Origin: Streptosporangium oxazolinicum
GTDB lineage: Bacteria; Actinomycetota; Actinomycetes; Streptosporangiales; Streptosporangiaceae
Direction: 5' to 3'
Length of the DNA stretch: 64,000 bases
Assembly: GCF_039537505.1 (NCBI RefSeq)
Contig: NZ_BAABAQ010000001.1
Span: 744,001 to 808,000 of the forward strand
Below are positions 41,770 to 53,291 of this stretch, one piece after another. How positions within the stretch are numbered: the first letter of the stretch is position 1; the number at the start of each line of letters is the position of its first letter. The notes beneath the pieces are model-generated. The model saw nothing but the letters and a program-made list of their open reading frames with translations. It had not been told where the DNA came from and ran no database searches. Position numbers and translations under genes: made by a program.

Positions 41770-41912
41770 CGTACGTGGGGAAATCCCCTCGACGCCGGGC
41801 CGTAACCGTCTCATGATGTCGGTGGGATGCTTCCATCGACCGGGACGACGGCGACCCCGCCACCGCCCCGCGTGTCCTGGCAGTCGCGAGAACCAACGGG
41901 GGTTGTCGAAGG

Positions 41913-44324
<2,412 letters not shown>

Positions 44325-44406
44325 CGCGTTGACCGCGAGCCGCGCCCGGCGAGGGCGAGGTCGTCCCCGGGTGCCGGGCGCGCGGCGGTTCGCGGGCCGG
44401 ATCGGC

Positions 44407-44943
44407 TCAGTCGTGCACCCTCTTCCCGTTGGCGCCGACCGCGTACCACTCGGCGCCGAAGCCCTCGACGTCATTCCCCTTGACATCGCCCGGCTCGGTG
44501 TCCTTGGCGAAGTAGTAGAGGGGGTGGTCGTTGTAGGTCACCTGCGTCGTGCCGTCGTCTCGCTCGATGGTGCCGAGCAGCTTCTCCTTGACGCCCTCGC
44601 CCGCCTCCGGTTTCCCGTCCGTGACGTACGGCGGCCACGCCTGCGCGCAGTCGTCGGAACACGACGACTTCCCGTCCTTGTCCTTCTTGAAGAGGTAGAG
44701 CGTGCGCCCCTCCTCTCCGACCAGAACCTTTCCGATCTTCGTCTCACCCAGTTCGACCTTGGCCCTGGTCGCCGGTGAGGACGAGTCAGAGGGTTCTGGC
44801 GAGGCGGGGGTTTCCGGCGAGGTGGGCGACGCTTTGACCTGGTCCGCGACCATCGGCTCGGTCGTGCCCCCGTCGTCGGCGCCGCCGCATCCGGCTGTGA
44901 GCACGCCGAGCGCGAGCACACCGGCATGGAGCAACTTCCTCAT
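44407..44943 (-). CDS. Secreted-repeat lipoprotein (COG4315-like)
   Basis: A 178-residue lipoprotein. The signal peptide with lipobox LTAGC places the modified Cys at residue 19. A Ser/Thr/Pro linker is followed by two copies of the secreted repeat of unknown function: TLYLFKKDKDGKSSCSDDCA ending AWPP, and HPLYYFAKDTEPGDVKGNDV. These YLF/YYFxxD repeats typify COG4315 proteins, exported and anchored to the membrane, role unknown. GGAGGG precedes ATG 44943. It is a single gene convergent with the GH1-LacI gene. Confidence 0.85.
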   Translation of the reverse strand: MRKLLHAGVLALGVLTAGCGGADDGGTTEPMVADQVKASPTSPETPASPEPSDSSSPATRAKVELGETKIGKVLVGEEGRTLYLFKKDKDGKSSCSDDCAQAWPPYVTDGKPEAGEGVKEKLLGTIERDDGTTQVTYNDHPLYYFAKDTEPGDVKGNDVEGFGAEWYAVGANGKRVHD

Positions 44944-45187
44944 CTCCGACCCTCCAGGTAACAGGTAAGCAGTGCCATTACTGCTGGACAGCAGACACGT
45001 TGCGGCACCGGTTGGAGAGCACGACACGGACCCCTTGGCCATGCCTTTGCCCGTCCTTGCGAGACCCGTCTCACGACCGTCCGTGAGCCGGGGGCCGAGA
45101 GCCGGGAGGCCGAGGTCGCGAGTCGGGCCGGGGACGAGGACCGTGCCGGGAGGAGGTCCGGAGGGCGGTGCCTTTTCGGGGAGAAGA

Positions 45188-46018
45188 TCAGTCAGAGGTC
45201 CGGAGGGTGGCGCGGGAGCGGCGACGGTGTGCCCTCTGGCGGCACGCCGTGCCGCAGAACCGGGCGGGACGGCCCGTACGCGCGGCACGGATCGGGTCGC
45301 CGCACACCTCGCACCGCGAGAGGTCCGCGCCGGGACGGCCCTCCTCCCGCGACGACGCCGCGACCCGAGTTTCGTTACGTAGCGGCACCGAAGGTGGTGT
45401 TTCGTTACGTAGCGGTGACGCGAGCGGAGTTTCGTGACCGCGAATCGCCGCCGCCTCGCGTTCCGTGGCGCCCCGTGCCACCGCCCGCGCGCCGTCCCTC
45501 GTCACGGCGCCGTCTCTCGTCACGGCGCCCTCCCTCGTCACGGTGGCGGACCCGCCCCTCGCCGAAGGGGCGATCCCCGTCGCGGCCCGCGCGGTCTCCG
45601 TACGGGCGTCGTAGCCCGCGCGGGCGGCGGCGATCTCGTTCTGGTGCCGCTCCGTCCAGGTGACGAGCGACTGGATGGTGTCGTGCAGGGTCACGCCGAG
45701 GGGGGTGAGCTCGTAGTCCACCCGGGGCGGCACGACGGGGTGCACGGTGCGGCGCACCAGGCCGTCCCGCTCCAGATGGCGCAGGGTGACGGTGAGCATG
45801 CGCTGGCTGACGCCGTCGATCTCGCGGCTCAGCTCGGTGAAGCGGAGGGTGCGGCTGTCGAGGAGCGCGATGACGAGCAGGGACCACTTGTCCGCGACCC
45901 GGTCGAGAATCTGGCGGACCTCACAGTCCTCCCGGGTGTCCCACTGACGGGCGTCGTAGGCGTCGTCGGTATCGGGGCAGCAACCCGGTGACTTCGAAGT
46001 GCCTTCTTCCACGGTCAT
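45188..46018 (-). CDS. HxlR-family regulator with repeat linker and C-terminal Cys-rich motif
   Basis: A 276-residue protein. The N-terminal 125 residues are a typical HxlR winged helix (CEVRQILDRVADKWSLLVIA, ELSREIDGVSQRMLTVTLRH, LERDGLVRR). HxlR proteins are normally 100-150 residues. Here a linker with 6-residue (TRDGAV) and 10-residue (ETPxxxPLRN) tandem repeats follows, then a small cluster CEVCGDPI and ARFCGTACRQRAHRRR. The latter is the FCxxxCRQRAxRRR type of putative zinc-binding tail common on actinobacterial proteins. It is divergent from an MFS exporter, which it probably regulates. Confidence 0.88.
   Translation of the reverse strand: MTVEEGTSKSPGCCPDTDDAYDARQWDTREDCEVRQILDRVADKWSLLVIALLDSRTLRFTELSREIDGVSQRMLTVTLRHLERDGLVRRTVHPVVPPRVDYELTPLGVTLHDTIQSLVTWTERHQNEIAAARAGYDARTETARAATGIAPSARGGSATVTREGAVTRDGAVTRDGARAVARGATEREAAAIRGHETPLASPLRNETPPSVPLRNETRVAASSREEGRPGADLSRCEVCGDPIRAARTGRPARFCGTACRQRAHRRRSRATLRTSD
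45369..45440 (-). repeat. 30-bp coding repeat in the hxlR-type gene
   Basis: gtttcgt recurs at 45369, 45399 and 45429, a 30-bp period; the first two share gtttcgttacgtagcgg. They encode three 10-residue units (ETPLASPLRN type). An 18-bp repeat (6 residues) lies nearby at about 45496-45550. Confidence 0.85.
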
Positions 46019-46113
46019 TGATGGTGCCGCATGATGCGACTACTTACAAGAGGGAACCGTAACGGCGCGAAAGACCCGGCCACGGTTCCCGCCTTTCTCC
46101 AAGGAGTCGTCTC

Positions 46114-47571
46114 GTGTCCACACCACTGTCCCCACCATCGGATCGCATGAGCGGGCGCGCCTGGGGCATGCTGCTCGTGCTGTGCGGTGCGATCTTCCTG
46201 GAGGGGATCGACGTGGCGATGCTGAACGTGGCCCTGCCGTCGATCCGCTCCGACCTGGACCTGAGCACGGGCGCGCTGAGCTGGGTGATGAGTTCGTACG
46301 TGCTCGGCTACGGCGGTTTCATGCTGCTGGGCGGGCGGGCCGCCGACCTGCTCGGCCGACGGCGGATGTTCCTGGTGTGGCTCGGCGTGTTCATCGTCTT
46401 CTCGGGCCTGGGCGGGTTCGCGACCGAGGGATGGATCCTCGTCGTCGCCCGTTTCGTGACGGGGGTGGCCGCCGCGTTCATGGCGCCCGCCGGTCTGTCC
46501 ATCATCACGACGAACTTCGCCGAGGGCCCGCAGCGCAACAGGGCCCTCCTGGTCTACGCGGGTACGGCGGCGGCCGGTTTCTCCCTCGGCCTCGTCGTCG
46601 GCGGCCTGCTGTCCGAGATCAACTGGCGCTGGGTGTTCTTCGCCCCGGTGATCATGGCCTCCGCGATCCTCGTCGCCGCACTCCTCCTCATCCCGAGGGG
46701 CGACGATTCGCCCCCTCGGGCACGAGGGGGCTTCGACCTGGCCGGGGCGATCACCGTGACCGGGGCGATGATGGTGCTGGTGTTCGCGGTCGTCCGGCTG
46801 GAGGACCCCGCCGCGGGATGGGTCTGGACGGCCGGAGCCCTCGCCGTCGGGCTCGTGCTGCTCGCCGTCTTCACGGCGATCGAGCGGCGGTCGGCCTCGC
46901 CGCTGGTGCGCCTGGGCATCCTCCGCTCAAGGCCGCTGGTGCGCGCCAACCTCGGCGCGCTGCTGTTCGCGGGCTCCTTCTTCGGGTTCCAGTTCCTCGT
47001 CGTGCTCTACCTTCAGGAACTGCGCGGCTGGTCGTCGTTACAGGCGGCCCTCGCCCTGCTGGTGGTCGGCATCGACGCCATCCTGGCGCCGACCCTCACC
47101 CCGCGCCTGGTGAACCGCTTCGGCAACACCCGGGTGATCTTCGGTGGGCTGGGCCTCGCCGCCGTGGCCTACGCGCTGTTCCTGCCGATCGGCCTCGACT
47201 GGACGTACGCGGCGATGTTCCCGACCATGATCATTCTCGGGCTCGCCTTCTCCCTGGCGTACGGGCCGCTCACCATCGCCGCGACCGACGGCGTGGCCGA
47301 GGAGGAGCAGGGGCTCGCCGGTGGCCTGCTGTACACCTCGTTCCAGTTCGGCGCGGCGCTCGGCCTGTCGGCGGTGACCGCCGTGAACGTCGCCGCCACC
47401 GGGGCCGATGCGTCTCTCCTCACCGAACTCGACGGCTTCCGCGCGGCCCTGGTCATCCCGGTCGCGATGGCCGTCGCCGGAGCGGTCGTCATCGCGTTCG
47501 GCCTGCGGGGACGCGGCGGGCCCGGCGCGGGACTCCACCGGGGGACTCCGGTGGCCGCCGAGTCGCGGTAA
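46114..47571 (+). CDS. MFS transporter, DHA2 drug:H+ antiporter type
   Basis: A 485-residue membrane exporter with about 14 predicted helices, the DHA2 layout. EGIDVAMLNVALPSIRSDLD in helix 1 and the motif GGRAADLLGRRRMF between helices 2 and 3 are diagnostic, and motif C is close to AAGFSLGLVVGGLL. AAGGAG precedes the GTG start. Divergent from the HxlR regulator over a 95-bp gap, it is likely induced by compounds that relieve HxlR. The substrate is unknown. Confidence 0.92.
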   Translation: MSTPLSPPSDRMSGRAWGMLLVLCGAIFLEGIDVAMLNVALPSIRSDLDLSTGALSWVMSSYVLGYGGFMLLGGRAADLLGRRRMFLVWLGVFIVFSGLGGFATEGWILVVARFVTGVAAAFMAPAGLSIITTNFAEGPQRNRALLVYAGTAAAGFSLGLVVGGLLSEINWRWVFFAPVIMASAILVAALLLIPRGDDSPPRARGGFDLAGAITVTGAMMVLVFAVVRLEDPAAGWVWTAGALAVGLVLLAVFTAIERRSASPLVRLGILRSRPLVRANLGALLFAGSFFGFQFLVVLYLQELRGWSSLQAALALLVVGIDAILAPTLTPRLVNRFGNTRVIFGGLGLAAVAYALFLPIGLDWTYAAMFPTMIILGLAFSLAYGPLTIAATDGVAEEEQGLAGGLLYTSFQFGAALGLSAVTAVNVAATGADASLLTELDGFRAALVIPVAMAVAGAVVIAFGLRGRGGPGAGLHRGTPVAAESR

Positions 47572-47654
47572 GGCCAATTCCGGGGCGTCCGGGCCGGGAG
47601 CGGGGGCTCTGACGGGCCTCGGGAGATGGGTCGCTCCCGGGGCCGTCCTCGCGT

Positions 47655-48251
47655 TCAGACGCCGTAGGGGTGCCTCGTCCTGGCCTCGCGCAGCGCGCGG
47701 GCCCACCACGTCAGCTGGTCCAAGGTGGTCTTGACGGTGGCGTCGCACTCCGCGTTCGCCCTGGGCCAGCTGCCGTCGGGGGCGAACCGCTCCCAGTAGC
47801 GGGGCAGCGCGACACCGTCGCGGATGGCCACCGCGTGCAGCTCGGCGAACACCTCGCGCAGCTGCGCGGCGGCGAGCAGGCCGCCCGAGTCGTTACCGTA
47901 GGAGACGACCGCGACCGGCTTGGCCTGCCACTCCCCGTGGTACCAGTCGATGGCGTTCTTGAGCGAGGCTGGAAAGCTCCGGTTGTACTCGGGAGTCACC
48001 ACCACGAACGCGTCGGCGTCCGCCAGGCGCGGCGCCAGCGCCACCACCGGCGCGGGCAGCGCCTCGTCCTGATCCGTGAGCGTCTGCGGCAGGGCGGCGT
48101 CGGCGAGATCGATCAGGTCGATCTCCAGATCCGCGCGCCTGCGCGCCCGCGCCGCGAACCAGGCCGCCACCGTGGGACCGAACCGGCCGTTACGAGTGCT
48201 GCCGACGATGACCGCCACCCGCAACCGGTCGCTGTCTCGCGTCCTCGGCAT
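47655..48251 (-). CDS. NADPH-dependent FMN reductase
   Basis: A 198-residue flavodoxin-fold reductase. The FMN phosphate loop is IVGSTRNGRFG, the second loop is TPEYNRSFPASLKNAIDW, and SYGNDSGGLLAAAQL binds the flavin ring. The family reduces FMN, quinones or azo dyes with NADPH. It is convergent with the MFS gene and divergent from the AfsR-like regulator; a SARP-like repeat is placed 57 bp upstream. Confidence 0.92.
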   Translation of the reverse strand: MPRTRDSDRLRVAVIVGSTRNGRFGPTVAAWFAARARRRADLEIDLIDLADAALPQTLTDQDEALPAPVVALAPRLADADAFVVVTPEYNRSFPASLKNAIDWYHGEWQAKPVAVVSYGNDSGGLLAAAQLREVFAELHAVAIRDGVALPRYWERFAPDGSWPRANAECDATVKTTLDQLTWWARALREARTRHPYGV

Positions 48252-48307
48252 CCTCGGCCTCCTTCGCTTCCACGTCCCGCTTGATGTGTTCCACCCTGCC
48301 CGAGGGT

Positions 48308-48325
48308 GTTTACGGCTTGTTTACG
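48308..48325. promoter_or_regulatory. SARP-type heptamer direct repeat
   Basis: GTTTACG-GCTT-GTTTACG is a perfect 7-base direct repeat with a 4-base spacer, the 11-bp spacing typical of SARP-family binding sites. On the minus strand the second copy is followed after eight to nine bases by CAGGGT, a plausible -10, which suits the FMN reductase gene (start 48251). A separate 29-bp GC-rich direct repeat is at about 48336-48386. Confidence 0.5.
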
Positions 48326-48532
48326 CCCGCTCCCACCACCGCCCGGACCCGCCACCAGCTCCCGCCACCGCCCGGACCCGCCACCACTCGGCCCTGGTCT
48401 CACCGGCCCGTACCGGGTGGTTCGACCGCTCCGTACGACTTCGTACGACGTGGTTCGGCCCTCGCGCACGGGGCGCCTCGGCTGTCGCGTATGGACCGGC
48501 CCCGCGCAGCCGTGCGCGTTATGGTGACGTCC

Positions 48533-51500
48533 ATGCGATTTGGGGTGCTGGGGCCGTTAGCGGTGTGGACGACGGACGGCAGGCCCGTCGCCGTCCCCGG
48601 GCTGAAGGTCCGCGCCCTCCTGGCCGACCTGCTCATCCACGAGGGACGCCCGGTGCCCGCCGACCGGCTGGTCGACGACCTGTGGGGCGAGGACCTGCCG
48701 GGCAACCCCGCCGGGGCGCTGTCGGCCAAGGTCTCGCAGCTGCGCCGGGCACTGGAGGACGCCGAGCCCGGCGCCAGGAAGCTGGTGGTGTCGCCGCCTC
48801 CGGGATACGTGCTGCGCGTCGAGACCGACGCGGTCGACGCGCGGCGATTCCTCTCCCTGACCGCCGAGGCGGCGCGGACCGGTGACCCTCGGGCCAGGGC
48901 GACGCTGCTGGCCGACGCGCTCGCCCTGTGGCGCGGCCCCGCGCTGGCCGACTTCGGTGACGAACCCTTCACCCAACCGGTGATCACCCGCCTGCACGAG
49001 CAGCGGCTCACCGCCTACGAGGATCACGCCGAGGCCCGCCTCGCGCTCGGTGAGCACACCGGGCTCGCGGCGGAGCTGGGCGATCTACTGGCCCGGCACC
49101 CCCTTCGGGAAAGGCTGCGCGCCGCCCACATGCGCGCCCTCTACCGTTCCGGACGGCAGACCGAGGCGCTGCACAGCTACGAGGAGCTCCGCGCCCACCT
49201 CGCCGACGAACTCGGCCTCGACCCGGGTGCCGAGCTGATCGCCCTGCACCGGGCGATCCTCGCCCAGGATCCGGCACTCGAATCACCCGCCGTACCGGCC
49301 TCTCACCCGGCCAGGCCCGCCACGAACCTGCCCGCGCCCCTCACCGACCTGATCGGCAGGGACGACGCGACCGCCGAGATCGGCGCCCTGCTGCGCGGCG
49401 ACCGCCTGGTGACCCTCACCGGTCCCGGCGGGGTGGGCAAGACCCGCCTCGCCGTCGAAACCGCGCGGCGGCTGACGGACGCCTTCCCCGACGGCGTGTG
49501 GCTGGTCGAGCTGGCCGCGCTCGACCGGCCGAACGCGCCGGAGACGACGGGCTCGCTGATCGACGTGGTCACGACGGCGCTGGACATCCATGACAGCGCC
49601 GCTCCCGGGAATCCCCTGGACCGGCTCGTCGGCGCGCTCCGTTCCCGGCGGCTGCTGCTGGTGCTCGACAACTGCGAGCACCTCGTCGAACCCGTCGCCG
49701 AGCTGACGGAACTCCTGCTGCGAGCCGTGCCCGGCCTGCGTGTCCTGGCCACCAGCCAGGAACCCCTCGCCCTGACCGGTGAGGTGGTCTGGAACGTCCC
49801 GCCCCTGGAGACGCCCGACGCCGCCGCCGACCTGGACGCGCTGGAGCGAACCGGCTCGGTGCGGCTGTTCGTCACCCGCGCCCGCGCGACGACCCGCGGA
49901 TTCGTCCTCGACGCGGACACCGCCCCGGCGGTCGCCACGCTCTGCCGCCGCCTGGACGGCATCCCGCTCGCCCTGGAACTGGCCGCCACCAGGGTTCGCG
50001 CGCTGGGTGTCCACGGCCTCGTGGCCCGCCTGGACGACCGTTTCCGTCTCCTGGCCACCGGGCATCGCGGTGCCCCGCCCCGCCAGCAGACGCTGCACGC
50101 GATGATCAGCTGGAGCTGGGATCTCCTGACCGGCCCCGAGCGCCTCACCCTGCGCCGCCTGGCCGTCCACGCCGGTGGCTGTACCCTGCCCGCCGCCGAG
50201 GCCGTCTGCGGCGCGGACGACCTTCCGGCCGCCGACGTGCTCGACCTGCTGGTACGCCTGGTCGACCGCTCCCTGGTCACCGTCACCCACACCGCCGACG
50301 GCCCGCGGTACCGCCTGCTGGAGTCGGTGGCCGCCTATTGCGTCGAACGCGTCCACGAGGCGGGCGAGTTCGAGTCGCTGCGGCGGCGCCACCGGCGCTA
50401 CTACACCGATCTCGCCGAGGAGGCCGAGCGACACCTGTACGGGCACGACCAGCGGCTGTGGCTGCGCCGCCTCGACGCGGAGACCGCCAATCTGCGCGCC
50501 GCGCTCGACGGCGCGGTCTCCGGCCGGGACCCGGAGGGCGGGCTGCGGCTGGCGAACGCGATGACCTGGTACTGGTTCCTGCGAGGCAGGCTCGCGGAAG
50601 CCAGGCGGTCCCTGGCCTCGGTACTCGCCACCGAGGTGCGGGGCGTCACCACCGACGTGCCGGGCGTCGCCGAGGTGCCGAATGTCACCACCGACACGCG
50701 GGGCACCGCCGAGACGACGGGCGCCACCGCCGCGACGACCGGCGTCGCCCGGGTTCCCGCGCTCCGCGCCAGAGCCCTGGCCTGGCAGGCGGGCATCGCG
50801 TTCCTGCACGGTGACGTGGCCGACCGGGCGGCCATGCGTCTGTACGAGGACATCGACGACCCGGGCGAGCGTGCCAGAGCCCAGTGGTTCCTGCTTCTCA
50901 CCGGGATGGGCATCGGTGACCTGTCGGCCGGCGAGAAACTGCTGGACGAGGCGCTGACGACCTTCGGCGAGCTCGGTGACCGGTGGGGGACGGCCGCGGC
51001 TCTCGTCACCCGGGCCAAGCATGCGCACATCCGGGGTGACCTGGCCGTGCTCGAACACTCCGGCGAGCGGGGAGCGAAGCTGTTCGGCGAACTCGGTGAC
51101 CGCTGGGGTCAGCTGCAGGCGACGGAGTGGCTCGGCGGGCTGGCGGAGATGACCTGCGACTACGAGCGGGCCGACCGGCTGCACCGGGACGGGGTGCACA
51201 TGGCCGAGGAACTCGGGCTCTGGCCCGAGGTCGCCATGCGGCTGGCCTGGGTCGGCTGGATCGCCCTCCAGCGCGGCGACCACCCCCGGGCACGGGAGTC
51301 CGGCGAGCGGGCGGCACGGCTGGCCGCGGAGCAGGGCCACCGGGCCGGGCAGATCTTCGCCGAGACGGTGCTCGCCTACGTCGCCAGGAGGGAGGGCGGG
51401 CTCGACGTCGCGGAGACGCACCTGCGCAACATCCTGGACTGGACCCCGAACCAGGAGGACGGCGCGGCGGACAACCTCGTACACCTGCCGATGGTCCTGG

Positions 51501-51871
51501 TCGAGCTCGGTTTCGTCTTCGAGGAGCGCGGCGACGCCGCGACGGCGCTGGCCATGCACCGGGAGAGCTTCACCATCGCGCGCGAGCTCGACGCCCTCCG
51601 TGACGTGACGCGCTCCCTGGAGGGCCTGGCCGGGGCGCTGTCCCTCGCCGGGGACCACGACCGTGCCGCCCGGCTGCTGGGAGCGGCGGCCTCGGCCCGC
51701 CTGTTGACGGCGATGCCCCCGGCACCCGCCGAACGCGACGACGTCGACAGGATCACGGCGAGAACGCGCGACGCGCTGGGCGAGGACGACTTCGCGTCCT
51801 GGTTCGAACGCGGTGGCGACCTGACACCCGAGGAGGCCGGATCGCTCGCCGCCCGGACGACCGTGCCCTGA
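48533..51871 (+). CDS. AfsR/SARP-family regulator with NB-ARC and TPR domains
   Basis: A 1112-residue regulator of the AfsR type. Residues 1-95 are an OmpR-like winged helix (MRFGVLGPLAVWTTDGRPVA, GALSAKVSQLRRAL), followed by the bacterial transcriptional activation domain to about 245. The NB-ARC ATPase has Walker A GPGGVGKTRLAV near residue 298 and Walker B LLLVLDNCEHL. The rest is TPR-like. A repetitive insert (GVTTDVPG, NVTTDTRG units, 39-bp period) lies in the TPR part at about residues 703-745. Family members activate secondary metabolism or developmental genes. ATG 48533 gives the typical N-terminus; ATG 48521 is possible. No biosynthetic cluster is in the window. Confidence 0.92.
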   Translation: MRFGVLGPLAVWTTDGRPVAVPGLKVRALLADLLIHEGRPVPADRLVDDLWGEDLPGNPAGALSAKVSQLRRALEDAEPGARKLVVSPPPGYVLRVETDAVDARRFLSLTAEAARTGDPRARATLLADALALWRGPALADFGDEPFTQPVITRLHEQRLTAYEDHAEARLALGEHTGLAAELGDLLARHPLRERLRAAHMRALYRSGRQTEALHSYEELRAHLADELGLDPGAELIALHRAILAQDPALESPAVPASHPARPATNLPAPLTDLIGRDDATAEIGALLRGDRLVTLTGPGGVGKTRLAVETARRLTDAFPDGVWLVELAALDRPNAPETTGSLIDVVTTALDIHDSAAPGNPLDRLVGALRSRRLLLVLDNCEHLVEPVAELTELLLRAVPGLRVLATSQEPLALTGEVVWNVPPLETPDAAADLDALERTGSVRLFVTRARATTRGFVLDADTAPAVATLCRRLDGIPLALELAATRVRALGVHGLVARLDDRFRLLATGHRGAPPRQQTLHAMISWSWDLLTGPERLTLRRLAVHAGGCTLPAAEAVCGADDLPAADVLDLLVRLVDRSLVTVTHTADGPRYRLLESVAAYCVERVHEAGEFESLRRRHRRYYTDLAEEAERHLYGHDQRLWLRRLDAETANLRAALDGAVSGRDPEGGLRLANAMTWYWFLRGRLAEARRSLASVLATEVRGVTTDVPGVAEVPNVTTDTRGTAETTGATAATTGVARVPALRARALAWQAGIAFLHGDVADRAAMRLYEDIDDPGERARAQWFLLLTGMGIGDLSAGEKLLDEALTTFGELGDRWGTAAALVTRAKHAHIRGDLAVLEHSGERGAKLFGELGDRWGQLQATEWLGGLAEMTCDYERADRLHRDGVHMAEELGLWPEVAMRLAWVGWIALQRGDHPRARESGERAARLAAEQGHRAGQIFAETVLAYVARREGGLDVAETHLRNILDWTPNQEDGAADNLVHLPMVLVELGFVFEERGDAATALAMHRESFTIARELDALRDVTRSLEGLAGALSLAGDHDRAARLLGAAASARLLTAMPPAPAERDDVDRITARTRDALGEDDFASWFERGGDLTPEEAGSLAARTTVP

Positions 51872-51933
51872 CACGGCCCGCTCGGGCGGGCCGATGTCAG
51901 TGATCGCGCGGGATGGGCGGGGTGGTTCGGAAA

Positions 51934-52050
51934 GGCATCGCCTTGAGTGGTGGTGCGGGGTGGGTTAGAAGGCGTCGCCCCGGGTGGTGGTGCGGGGTGG
52001 GGTGGAAGGCGTCGCCTTGCGTGGTGGTGTGAGGCGGGTTAGAAGGCGTC
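51934..52050. repeat. 37-bp tandem repeat covering the end of the secreted-protein gene
   Basis: ggc(g/a)tcgcc starts recur at 51934, 51971, 52008 and 52045, an exact 37-bp period. The last unit contains the stop region of the gene at 52039-52521; other copies repeat the same Gly-Asp-Ala-Phe codons downstream of its stop. Confidence 0.85.
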
Positions 52051-52521
52051 GCCCCAGCGGCCGCAGTCGTCGAACTTGTCGGTGCCCTCGCAGACCCGGA
52101 TCTTGAAGTCGTCGAAGCCGTTGCTCTTCTTGAAGCCGCCGAAGTGGTCGATGTCGCCGTGGCCGAAGGTCTTGAACACCTTGGTGTGCGAGCCGAAGCG
52201 GTCGTGCCACTTGAACCACACGTAGCTGTAGGAGCGGTCGCGGTCACGGTCGAACAGGTCGCCGTAGAACCAGTAGCGGCCGTTGTCCTTGGTCCAGTAG
52301 CCCTTGAAGTACGAGCGGTGGCCGAAGTCCTCGCCGCGGCCGAAGCCGGAGTAGTAGGGGCCGAAGAAGTGCTTGCTGGAGGTCTGCGCCTGCTGCGTGG
52401 CGGCAGCCGAGGCGGTGCCGGAGGTGGCGGCGGAAGCGGAGGCGGCGGGGGCCGCGGCCACGCCGGCCAGCAGGGAGGCGGCCAGGGCCGCTCCGGCGAG
52501 GAGGGTGCGCGTCGTGCTCAT
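52039..52521 (-). CDS. Secreted aromatic- and charge-rich small protein
   Basis: A 160-residue exported protein. The signal peptide (MSTTRTLLAGAALAASLLAG, cleaved near residue 31) is followed by a mature domain rich in Phe, Tyr, Trp, Asp, Lys and Gly, with FFGPYYSGFGRGEDFGHRSY, YVWFKWHDRFGSHTKVF, and one Cys pair near the end (CEGTDKFDDC). AGGAG seven bases before ATG 52521 sets the start. I know no matching domain family; it may be a cell-surface or developmental protein. The 3' end lies in a 37-bp tandem repeat array. Confidence 0.6.
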   Translation of the reverse strand: MSTTRTLLAGAALAASLLAGVAAAPAASASAATSGTASAAATQQAQTSSKHFFGPYYSGFGRGEDFGHRSYFKGYWTKDNGRYWFYGDLFDRDRDRSYSYVWFKWHDRFGSHTKVFKTFGHGDIDHFGGFKKSNGFDDFKIRVCEGTDKFDDCGRWGDAF

Positions 52522-52666
52522 TGTCATGCTCCTGTGCGGTGTGTGGGGGTGTCGCTGTTCGGACACCACGAACACTAGAAACCGCCGACGCTTCCTTCTG
52601 CGCACGAATGCACACTCAGCTCCCAGAGTGCACTATTACGGATTTGAACCCACAGAGCCGACCGCC

Positions 52667-53230
52667 TCACGCCTCCGCGGTGAGCTCCGTGGTGAGATCC
52701 ACGCGCCAGTCGTTGCACCGTATGGCGTTTCCCGGCGGATATTCGCCGTCGAACTCGGCGACGAACTGGAACCCGGCCTTCCGGCAGATCGCGTTCGACG
52801 CCGGGTTGCCGACGGAGGGATATGCGTGAACATACCGGTGTGTCCGCTCCGCCCTGGCCAGGGCGATGACGGCCACGGCCGCCTCGGCCGCTATGCCCCT
52901 GCCCTGGAACTCCGGCAGGACGCCCCAGCCCGTCTCGTACACGGTCTCGTCGTGCCAGACGCGTTCCCAGTATCCGATGCTGCCGACCTGCTGGAGATCG
53001 GGGAGCAGGACGATGCTGAACATGCGGCCGGTCCCCTTCCCGACGATATCGACATACCGTCTGTGACGTTCGAGGAGTTTCTCCTCGGTCTCCGGGCCTC
53101 CCAGGTGCTCGGTCATCTCCGGCGCGTTGATGCGACGTAGCAGGTCGAAGTCGGTCTCCGCCCACGGATCGAGCCGTACCAGCGGCGCGTTTCCTCGCTC
53201 CGGCATCTCTCTCACTTCACTTTCGGCCAC
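52667..53230 (-). CDS. GNAT-family acetyltransferase (RimJ/RimL-like)
   Basis: A 187-residue N-acetyltransferase. It has the RimL-type opening VRLDPWAETDFDLLRRINAP, the acetyl-CoA loop GWGVLPEFQGRGIAAEAAVA (R/QxxGxG/A), and NPASNAICRKAGFQFVAEFD. The acceptor is unknown; members acetylate ribosomal proteins, antibiotics or small amines. GTG 53230 is the start used; ATG 53206 is possible. It stands alone, 61 bp after the LAL gene's stop. Confidence 0.88.
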   Translation of the reverse strand: MAESEVREMPERGNAPLVRLDPWAETDFDLLRRINAPEMTEHLGGPETEEKLLERHRRYVDIVGKGTGRMFSIVLLPDLQQVGSIGYWERVWHDETVYETGWGVLPEFQGRGIAAEAAVAVIALARAERTHRYVHAYPSVGNPASNAICRKAGFQFVAEFDGEYPPGNAIRCNDWRVDLTTELTAEA

Positions 53231-53291
53231 TCGCGTTCAGAAGCATGCGGATTCTGCCAGGCACCACCGACAGATCGGCCCCGGCCCGTAC

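Noticed and set aside
49283..51874. 863-codon minus-strand frame across the AfsR-type gene
   Set aside because: Mirror of codon bias in the AfsR gene; Gly/Arg/Val-rich with no recognisable fold.
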